Shown here: positions 55,798 to 64,000 of the stretch, in pieces
How the letters are laid out: each line of letters begins with the position of its first letter
How positions within the stretch are numbered: the first letter of the stretch is position 1
Source: Bimuria novae-zelandiae CBS 107.79
Lineage: Eukaryota > Ascomycota > Dothideomycetes > Pleosporales > Didymosphaeriaceae
Direction: 5' to 3'
NCBI GenBank assembly: GCA_010015655.1
Contig: ML976670.1
Span: forward strand, 24,182 to 88,181
Length of the DNA: 64,000 nucleotides
The notes under the pieces: generated by a model
Told to the model about the DNA's origin: nothing
Database searches by the model: none
The model's input: the letters and a program-made list of their open reading frames with translations, nothing else
Program-made: the position numbers and the translations under genes

Positions 55798-56690
55798 TTA
55801 CTCGAGTGCAATGGGGGTGCCACCAGTGACAGCTGGTACAACGGCAAGGACATTAGTCGCGACGGGTACAGCGGCAACGAGTGCGCCGGTTGAGTCGGTG
55901 AGGGCGGTCAAGGCATCACCAAAGCCAGTGAGACCGACGAGCTTGAGCCCTTGTCCGAGCCTGAGAAGGGGATCGGCCTGTTTCGCGACAGCGATACCAA
56001 GTGCCTTGATGGCTGCGGTGAGGGCGACTTTCTCCGCGTCGGTGAATGCACCAAGCTCTATTAAAGGGGTCAGCACGGTCTGCGACAGATGCTTTGGCTA
56101 TTGAAAACGCACGGTCTTTCACTCCCTTGATAACGCCGACGATGACGTCCTTGAGATTTAGGAGAGCCTGCACCTGTAGCTTGATTCTGTAGGCAATTGA
56201 GTTAGATTATGTAGATGAGGCTGGAGGATATGTACTCACGCAGCGACCAAACTAGGCTGTTGGTCGACAAGGTTCTGCTGGCTGATGGAGATTGCCAGGG
56301 AGCCGACCTTCTTCTCAACCTCTACAGCTGACGTCCAGATCGTGTTGCTAACATCCTGGATGGCCTTGGTGGCTTTGATCGTGCTGAGCGCGTTCTGATG
56401 TGGCTCAAGGGAGGCGCCGCTGGTGAACTTTGCGCTGGCAAGGCCTACAAACGGTCAGCAGGACTCCTGACTCTAGGGAGCGACTGCATACTAAATGCCT
56501 TGGCCCCAAGGTTTATTTCATGTGCAGCTACTTCGACGGATGCAGCAATGGAACTCAGGCCATTGCCAGCAGCAACATCCCCGACAGGCTCGAGCGGGAG
56601 GGTCTGCTTGAAGGGAAGGTTCGAAAATTGAGTCCCAGGAGCAAGGGCGGCAGCGGCTGCAAGAGGGAAGATGGCGAAGATGTAATGCAT
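55798..56690 (-). CDS. Small secreted protein, HsbA/cell-wall mannoprotein-like
   Basis: 249 residues predicted from exons 56690-56492, 56444-56240, 56186-56123 and 56079-55798; all phases close. The third intron (43 nt, GTGAAA donor) is the least certain. The N-terminus MHYIFAIFPLAAAAALAPG is a clear signal peptide. The mature protein is Ala/Val/Leu-rich with regularly spaced hydrophobic residues (SAVEVEKKVGSLAISISQQN; VQALLNLKDVIVGVIKG) and only one Cys or none. This resembles the all-helical hydrophobic-surface-binding protein A/galactomannoprotein group of ascomycetes, but I cannot confirm the domain by eye. Likely secreted or wall-associated. Confidence 0.65.
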
Positions 56691-57144
56691 AGTGAGGTTT
56701 TTCTCAGGTACGATGAACAATTGATGGCAAGCTTTTCTTTTATCGTCTTCAACGACCTGAATAGATGATTGATGGAGAGTAGGCTTTGCGCTCTTCTTAT
56801 CATGATTCTCGCTCGATATGGTGGCATTCTCTAGGTCTATTACGATGTCCCAACAGCCGACCTACCGGTACTGACATCTGACAGAGGACCCGACCCAGCG
56901 GTTCGGAAGACTTTTATGGGCCTGTGGTGGTGCAAGCGTTTGGAATACTTGGGTTAACATCCGGAAGTCTATGCCTCCATTTTTTTTGTTGTGCTTCCCA
57001 CGACAAATGCATCTGCACTCTACGCTTGGACAGCGGCATGGCATTACGCAATGGTTGAACAGTGCGATATTAAATGCTCGAATGCGTGACTGCCTATTTT
57101 CCTGTTGAGGCCCAGCGTGCGTTGTTCAGCAGTGTTCTCGGCTG
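56691..57144. other. Intergenic region
   Basis: Presumed promoter of the secreted protein gene (-) and 5' flank of the next gene (+). Possible first exon of the latter around 57050-57130 is unresolved. Confidence 0.4.
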
Positions 57145-57726
57145 TTGAACAGTGCCGCACCAGACAACGTAGCAACCGCATGCCCCATTTTCTTCCTCCA
57201 CCCTTTCACCCCCTCCGAAGAGCCCCGCGCCCGCGCCGCCGTCTGCGCCCTCGGCTCCGTCGAAGAAGGCACAGACTGGGGCCACCTCTTCGCATGGTAC
57301 GGCTACCCCTTCTCTGACAACAAGCCTCACACACTCGACGACCTGCGCGACCTTTTCCAATCCGCCGCCCCCTTCTCTCCCTTCTTCAACCCTAACCCGG
57401 ACCCCAAATTATCTAAATCTGGCTTCCACCTGCTCTCCTCATACCCCGCTCACTTTGTCGCGCTCGACGAGAAGGTCCTCGATGAAGAAGCGCCGCAGGT
57501 GTGGATGGCGAGCTCGTTGGATTTCCACGGCGAGGATTTGGGCGATCAGTTGGGTTGGACGGTGGGCCGGCTTGAGGCGGCGGAGACGGGGATTACGTTT
57601 GTGAATTTGGATATTGCGAATATGGGGCCTGAGGAGTACTTTGAGGAGGATAGCGTGGGGAAGCTGTGGTTGGGTGATCTTGAGGCGTATGCGAGGGAGG
57701 ACTGGGAGGGGGAGCAGGAGGTTTAG
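57145..57726 (+). CDS. Hypothetical protein, 5' end unresolved
   Basis: Open frame of ~190 codons ending TAG/TGA-clean at 57726, but without an ATG near its beginning: the frame opens after a TGA at 57106 and its first visible codon candidates are TTG. So a short upstream exon, or loss of the 5' end, must be assumed. Contents: GTDWGHLFAWYGYPFSDNKP, HTLDDLRDLFQSAAPFSPFF and an acidic C-terminus (GPEEYFEEDSVGKLWLGDLE). No known domain recognised, no membrane segment. Codon use is GC-rich at third positions in the first half, like other genes here, supporting coding. Confidence 0.55.
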   Translation: MNSAAPDNVATACPIFFLHPFTPSEEPRARAAVCALGSVEEGTDWGHLFAWYGYPFSDNKPHTLDDLRDLFQSAAPFSPFFNPNPDPKLSKSGFHLLSSYPAHFVALDEKVLDEEAPQVWMASSLDFHGEDLGDQLGWTVGRLEAAETGITFVNLDIANMGPEEYFEEDSVGKLWLGDLEAYAREDWEGEQEV

Positions 57727-57983
57727 GTCTTGAGTAGGTGGCTTGAAAGTTGGCTGGGTGTTTGGGGTAGTGAATTATGCACTGGTAATCTCAAATAGCG
57801 GGTCTGATATTGAGAGGCCTTGCGAGACTTAGCTCAGTTTGCTCGACAAGATTCAATTGTTCATCTTTGCGCTTGATGTTGATGTCAAGCAAGGGCGATC
57901 CAGGCGTGTTCTTATTCTTGAACGATTGATGTCATGTACTTACTCCTAGTGCATTTTCCCAGCGTGGACGTACACAGTTTCAA

Positions 57984-59811
57984 CTACACCCCACCCTCCC
58001 CCTTCCACGCCCCCCTCCTTACCCTCGCAGGCATCCCCTCCACCGGCTTCCCCGCCGCCCAAAGAACCTGATACATTCGCTCGCCATAGCACTCCTGCAC
58101 CCCGCTCTTACTCGCGCCAAAGCTCGTCCAGATCGTCCCGTCGCCCTCCAGCTTCCCCAGCTCCCCGAACGCCGCGGTTATATCGAACTCGTGGATCGTG
58201 AGCGCTAGGACGATGCGCAGCTCGATCAGAACAAGTTCTTAGCCTATGCAGTTCCGGGGCCCCTTTTCGAAGGGGCGGAAGGCGTTGGGTGGGATGGGAG
58301 GGAAGGAGGTATCGGAGAGGGGATGGGAGAAGGGGAGGAAGCGCTCGGGGCGGAAGGGGTGCGCGGTGGGTTAGGTGGATGGCGGGCCATATCATCTGCA
58401 TCGCATATTAACACCTAACTCCCGTAAGTGTTGGGGAAGAATGATATATATAGGACAATGAAAAAGAGGGGGTAGGTATGCTTACACAGCCCTCCGTACT
58501 CAGCATCTCGCCAGACACCGGATCCTTGATGAAGTAGCCCTTCCGCCTATCTCTGATGGTCGACCCAGGAGGCCACAGCCGCAGCGTTTCCTTTATGACT
58601 GCGAGTGCGTACTCGCATTTGTTAAACGCGTATGGATCCTCCCGTATCTTTTCGACGGCGCTGACACCCGCGCCAAATACATCGTCCATCTCCGCGCGCA
58701 CTTTCTCAAGCGCGTCCGTGTTCTGCGCAAGCATGTGGTAAATATAACAATCGTCGACGCCGTTGTATTATGTCCAGCAAACACCAGTATAAGTATGTTG
58801 TCCACCACCCCTTGTCTCGCCTTCGGATCCAGCTTCGCCGTGTTCGACGAACCATTGCGTCCGTGCGCTTTACAATACGCCTGCAGCGCGAGATCCACGC
58901 CCGTCTTTTTCCTCCCCCCTTTCCCAGACCCCGCTAATGCGTCATCGCTCGTCTCCCTCGTCCTCACCCGCTCATCAATAATCTCCCCAACATACCTCTC
59001 CATCTCCCTCTTATACCACCACATCGCCCACGGCCTCACCGGATGCCACCTATGCGCCAGATCCAAGCTCTGTGAATCCCTCATCCCCTCCAGCACGCCC
59101 CTCATCGCTTTCACAAACGCATTCTCACTCCTGAAACAGCCAAGCTCGTGGTCGAGCACAATCTTCCCGATAACATCGTCACCTTCGTCGCTTCCTCCTC
59201 CATGCGGAACACATCTCCCGTGTCTGCGTGCGGCTCTAGCGCCCGCACATACGCCGCGAAGATATCCAGCAGCCGCGGTACCTCTTCCATGAGGTGTTTC
59301 ACCGAGAACCCTGGATTAAATGCTGCACGCTGCGCTTTCCATACCGCGCCCTCGGAGATCGGCATGTTGGTGGTGCCCGCGAGCGGCGCGATGGTGTCAT
59401 GGTAGCGGTCTGTTTTGTGCAAGGTGGGGTCTGCGGAGATGGAGGCGCTCAGGTTGGTGGAGGACACCCAGATCAGGGGCTTCTCGAGGGGGACGGTGTC
59501 GGTGTAGAAGACGGGGCCGAGGGCGTAGGCGCGCTGGAGGTGGAGGCCGAAGGCGTGCAGGTGGACGCGGCGGGGGAGTGTGGAGGTTATGGCGTTGAGG
59601 GAGAGCATGCGGCCGAAGGTAGGGTCGTGGGGCGGTCCGGGCTGAGACGTGTGAGGTTGGGTTGAGGAACGGAGGTATTGGGAGATGGGAGGCTTACCAT
59701 TTTACTCATTCTGCGGCGGTGGCGGGCGAGGGAGATGATGGATTTAGTGAGCCAGCCTAGGATCAGTACGAGGATGGCTATAATGGTTGGGTGGGCGGTG
59801 AAGAAGTCCAT
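57984..59811 (-). pseudogene. Cytochrome P450 monooxygenase pseudogene
   Basis: Microsomal P450 on the minus strand: N-terminal anchor FFTAHPTIIAILVLILGWLT (exon 59811-59698), intron 59642-59697, then the long exon with the I-helix motif FAGHNTTAST, the ExxR motif KETLRLWPPGSTIR and an intron at 58485-58396. The heme loop FEKGPRNCIG is at 58270-58242. Defects: one-base losses near 59190 and near 58737, a small deletion/frame change near 58360 (between THR and FRPERFLPF), and a TAA (58241-58239) directly after the heme motif where Gln is usual. The rest of the C-terminus stays open to TAG at 57984. CYP family not assigned. The gene is dead or badly damaged, though composition is normal. Confidence 0.88.
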
Positions 59812-61285
59812 GCTAGCAGTGGGATGGCCCTACTCTTCCTAGTGTTTATCTTGGTCCATAAGCATTGAAAGAAACGAAGAATGAACTAAATGCCGAATAC
59901 GAAGCAATACCGTGTGGTGTCGTCTAGTGGTCTCGAGCAGTGATATGTCGAGTGCGCATATGTGCAACGCACGAGGGCATGGCGAGCGAGAGATAGCACT
60001 CCTGAGCCGGTTTATAATGTCTATCGCGACCTACGCTACATTTCGAAGGAGTTACACCGGGAAGGTACTGGTTACTCTGCTGACGAACAGGAATGAGTGA
60101 CCATTTTCCTGATTTGGCTGTGATCGTGGAAGACTTCCAATTGTTGCAACGCTCGCTATGTCGAATTAGCTATTGTAAAGAGCAATTCCGCAAGCAATGC
60201 ATGCTCACTTAGCTGTGGATTCCAATGATTCATAGAGAGAAAGCACAGTGGCTTGGGGAAGCTCGCGAGGAAGGAGTCATTGCGACTAAGCAGTGCTTTT
60301 TGACACTTACTTGGTTATCAAGTTTGTTTGACGCCAAGCGTTTTTACAAAGTGTAGTAGTCCAGATCAAGGCTGCCCTGGTCATATACTACCAAGAAAGA
60401 TGTATGGCGGTTGCTTTTTGCGGGCAGCACCGATGATCCCGGAAGTGATCATCAACCTCGGGACATTCGAAGCCACATGGGGTTTATTCCGGCCAATGAG
60501 AAAATGCACAGCCTGTGACTGGCTAACATTTTCCGGGGCTGAAACAGTAGCTAGATGTAACACAGCAGGAGGCTTGAGTAGCTCTGCCCATTATCTTTGC
60601 CCAGGTTAACTTTCGGGACACAATCTCATTGAAGATGCATGCGATTCGCGTGCTGGTGTCACTTGGCCATGGTGGCGCAGCTTGCGTTCACGACATTCCA
60701 CTGGAGAGGGACGGTAAAGGCCCCGAATTGGTCGAGAGCGGCCGCTGGCAGGTTTCAACGTTCGTGATGTGCTGGGAACAGCGCCGTGCCATCCCTGCAG
60801 CTGATGCTGGCAACTCGCCCCTGAAGTTCTGTCGGTTCGTTTTTCGTCGTCAGCTTCCGATCGTGCCACGAAGCGCAGTTCTGTCGCGAGCGTGTTTCTG
60901 GCTGCACCACTCGTCCGATCAAGACTTTCAGAGACTTCGGTCAATCTTCAGCGTTGAGCCTCTCCGATTGCATCCCCGATTGCCTCTCCCGCCCCAGCGA
61001 CCCCAGCGCTGCGGATCTGTGGAGCTTGATTTCGCACCCGACGGCGCGTGTCCCTGCAGTAGCCAGTCGACCCTGTGAAGCCCGAACTGTTAATTTCAAG
61101 AGTACCAATATCGGCGCGTTGCTCCCAGCCCCTTCAATCTCTTGCCATTGCTGTGAATTGTCACGCTGGTGAATGCTGTTCACTGCAGCCCGACCTCGCA
61201 CAGCCTCCTGCCGATCTCCTGCAATTACATGAGCGCGCGCCTATCTGCCGTCTACTCTTATTCCGCCCGCCGCCCGCCGCCCACC
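59812..61285. other. Intergenic region, 1.5 kb
   Basis: Between the P450 pseudogene (-) and the septin-like gene (+). Several short frames, none convincing. From ~60640 the sequence becomes pyrimidine-rich and GC-balanced (many CTCC/CAGC), probably the leader of the septin-like gene. No repeat or tRNA found. Confidence 0.4.
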
Positions 61286-63107
61286 ATGGCAACACCGACC
61301 CGATCGCTCCAGCCCCTACCGCAAGACGGATCTCCCGACGACAGCGCGCTGCCGAAAGCATCTGCCAACGGCGACGGATCACATCGCTCTAGCTTCAACT
61401 TTCTGCGCCGCTCCAGCGACAGCCGCAATCGCAGCACGTCCGGCAGCAAGATGAGCAAGAAACAAAAGGCTCTCGCCCAAGAGGAGGCGCTGCGCAGACA
61501 GCGGGAAGCTTCGATGCGGCAGCCTCCGCCGCGCCTTCCCAACCACTCGCCGCTACCCCAGATTGACCACTTCGGCGGAGACGACGCACGACCCGACTCG
61601 GTGGCCATTGTGTCGAACAGAGTCGGCACCTACAGCACCAACTTCAGTAGGCCGTCGGTCGAGCACAGAATGCCGCCTAGCACGAACGCCAACATCAATG
61701 TGCCTCCCCCGCCCGAGCGCGGCACATCGCCGTCGTACATGGACTACGACCCGTACCCGCGCACCGAGAGCATGACCCACCGCGGCCGCTACAGCTATGC
61801 GAGCAGCGCCGTCAGCACCATCGGCGTCAACAGCCCTCGCCGCGTGCGGAGGCGGAAAGACCCCACGCCCTTCAAGTGAGCCACCTACCGAAACTGGAAA
61901 TCGCGACCACAGACTAACAGCGAACAGCGTGCTCGTCATCGGCGGGAAGAACTCGGGCAAGTCATCCTTCATCGAGTTCCTACGCACGGCGCTGGCCCTG
62001 CCCAACAAGCAGCGCCCGCACACTCCTTCACCTCCACCCTCGGCCGTTGCGCCTGAGTCGCAATTCACCTCACAGTACCTCGAGACCGAGGTGGACGGCG
62101 AGCGCGTTGGACTCACGCTATGGGACTCTGAAGGTCTGGAGAAGAACATGGTCGACTACCAGTTAACCGTCCTCACTGCCTTCCTGGAGTCCAAGTTCGA
62201 GGACACGTTCGGCGAGGAGCAGAAGGTCGTGCGCTCGCCCGGCGCCAAAGACACTCACATACACTGTGTTTTCCTCGTACTGGACCCTGCTCGGCTTGAC
62301 GCTAACATCGTCGACTCAAAGAAGTCCGGCAGTAGAGTTGTCGGTGGCCTGGACCAGGCGCTCGATATCAACGTACTCCGCGAGCTGCAAGGAAGAACAA
62401 CAGTGATTCCCGTAATCAGCAAAGCCGACACGATAACTACCGCGCACATGCGCCATTTGAAGAAGCTGGTCTGGGACACACTGAAGCGCTCAAAGCTGGA
62501 CCCGCTCGAAGCGCTGAACCTGGACGACTCGGAAGACGAGGAGGAGTTCGACGAACGTGACGAAGACGCCTATGTCCGATCGGATGGTGACTCTGGGGTG
62601 CTTAACAAGATTCTCGACAAATCATCCTCCGAGGACGGGTCTGACGCGGAGTCTCACCGCTCGGGCTCGCGCTCACCTCCCACTTCACCGCCAAGTGCAA
62701 AGAGGAATCACACCCGAAAACCGTCTGCCATGTCCGCCTCTATCGACAAAGAAGATCCCGAAGGCCCTTTCCTCCCTCTAAGCATCATCTCGCCAGATCC
62801 GTACGAACCCGACGTCATTGGTCGCAAGTTTCCTTGGGGTTTTGCCGATCCGTACAACGAAGAGCACTGCGATTTTGTTCGCTTGAGAGAGAGCGTCTTT
62901 AACGAATGGCGCGCAGAGCTGCGCGAAGTGAGTCGGGAGCGGTGGTACGAAAGCTGGAGGACGCAACGATTACAGAAGGTGCCCGCCGGGCGACGAGTCA
63001 CGACATCAGACGGGCTGGCGAGCAAGCAACTCTCGGTACCCTCTCAAAACGGTCGCGCATCCAGCGCGGGTCGTGAAGTCCGCCAGCACCGCAGCACACC
63101 GTACTAG
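61286..63107 (+). CDS. Septin-type G-domain GTPase
   Basis: 589 residues from exons 61286-61875 and 61928-63107 (52-nt intron, GTGAGC donor, phase 2). Start chosen at CCACCATGG, a strong context; an in-frame ATG at 61229 is possible. The N-terminal ~195 residues are basic, Ser/Pro-rich and probably disordered. The G domain then begins: P-loop VLVIGGKNSGKSSF (just after the intron), G3-like LTLWDSEGLEK, HIHCVFLVLDPARLD, and G4-like PVISKADTITTAHM. An acidic insertion (DDSEDEEEFDERDEDAY, about residues 397-415) and a Ser-rich stretch split the domain from its C-terminal half (DVIGRKFPWGFADPYNEEHC), which contains the W-bearing septin unique region. No C-terminal coiled coil. The divergent G3 (DSEG in place of DTPG) and the large insert suggest a septin-like paralogue, not a core filament septin. 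Confidence 0.85.
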
Positions 63108-64000
63108 TCGTGGCCATGCCCTCGGATAATTCGAGCACAACACCTACCATACATACAAGGCGAGCAGGAGCAGAGCATTTCCACCCCTCTGCACCAACCG
63201 CCACAATCCGATCTCCTTGCTGTATCACCTTTTGTTACTTGATGTACCTCATACCCCCATACTTATTCTCGCATATCAGTGCCAGGAACGGGCAAACCCC
63301 CCTTTGGCGTGCACTCATTTTACGGCACCTTTTTCCCTTTTATTAGAATATGCGCATACCCCTTCTGCTTTCCGGGTGGATCATGTTTTACGCTAAGCTT
63401 AGTGTCTCTCCTGTGGGTTTGTAGACACACCAGATTGGACGAGCCGTGGACGAGAGAGCGCTTGATTGATGGATTGGTCATTTCTGGAGTTTTGCATGTT
63501 AGATTGTGTAGCTATACCTGTCTTTCTGCTGCGAATTGCCAATGAAGCTTTACCTTCTCCTGATTTATGACTTGTGAGCATTTACCACGTATTGTGTTGT
63601 GTTGCGGGACTGGGAGTACCGGTCAGAACCTCCGGTCGTACGCGTCCCACGTACTGATCAATTTGCGACGGCACCACTGCCAGCAGCGCTGCAGTGACCT
63701 GACCCCCTATTTTTTTTTCCCACGCAGAATACTCACGTTACACTGCACGCGCAATTTTAAATTCCTCCCGCTAGCTGCATGAACCCCGCGGCATGCGGCT
63801 ATGTAACCCACCCTCGGCATCCGCATGTATACGACGACGCGTGCCACGCTTCCACGGTATCACGTGCTGCCCATCGTCCCGTCATCTATTACTCTACTAC
63901 CTACTCTGAAGTTCTGGCTCGACCATCGGGTCATGAACACGATTTTAGGAAGAAGGAAGAGGCCTCTGCCGGGACTGGTCCGGTGCGGTGCTGCACTGTG
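63108..64000. other. 3' flank of the septin-like gene, nothing recognised
   Basis: GC-balanced to pyrimidine-rich sequence to the end of the window. Short frames overlap without homology. A T9 run at 63709-63718 and ordinary composition; no repeat boundary found. Confidence 0.4.

Noticed and set aside
1..64000. CRISPR arrays, tRNA or rRNA genes, prokaryotic-type operons, replication origin or telomere repeats
   Set aside because: None seen; regular repeats present are minisatellites or transposon ends.

Overview
This is a filamentous ascomycete (Pezizomycotina) chromosome segment, most likely from a dothideomycete-like genome. The evidence is GC-balanced eukaryotic genes with 43-90 nt GT-AG introns, fungal housekeeping orthologues, and two sharply bounded A/T-rich blocks full of transposons mutated by repeat-induced point mutation (RIP). 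In these blocks CpA is depleted, transitions dominate between repeat copies, and Gln codons have become stops. I cannot assign a genus from the sequence.

Layout. (1) 1-5.1 kb: a succinate-semialdehyde dehydrogenase gene (+) and an unrecognised multi-exon gene (-). (2) 5.1-27.8 kb: one host gene on the minus strand, now broken into pieces at 27752-27252, 20293-20272 and 6853-5144. It is split by two separate transposon loads. One is a copia-like LTR element (6859-20266, target duplication CGTTG) that itself holds a second copia element (7862-14053, duplication GTTAG) and a pogo/Fot1-type element (17868-19746). The other is three pogo-type elements lying end to end (20296-27249), the last of which carries a SINE-like insert and a solo LTR. 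When the transposons are removed conceptually, the frame runs on through both junctions. (3) 28.0-31.0 kb: a short copia element (duplication TACTA) holding an intact Tc1/mariner element with a complete 344-residue DD34E transposase. (4) 31.4-42.2 kb: gene-rich, with a hypothetical gene, mitochondrial isoleucyl-tRNA synthetase, a UPF0183/PHAF1-like protein and a kinesin-5 (BimC/Cut7 type). (5) 42.8-54.4 kb: a second decayed host gene whose 61-nt intron received a 9.7 kb block of abutting pogo-type elements (44144-53890), including nested copies and a 275 bp fold-back MITE. (6) 54.5-64 kb: an isochorismatase-family hydrolase, a small secreted HsbA-like protein, a hypothetical gene, a cytochrome P450 pseudogene and a septin-type GTPase.

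The housekeeping genes are not an operon; they are independently transcribed. What ties the window together is genome defence and transposon layering: old copies are RIP-mutated, while young inserts (mariner, SINE, solo LTR) are clean. Three genes (the split 5.1/27.8 kb gene, the split 42.8/54.4 kb gene and the P450) have decayed, the first two in direct contact with transposon blocks. The most unusual structure is the repeated end-to-end packing of pogo-type elements that share single TA dinucleotides.
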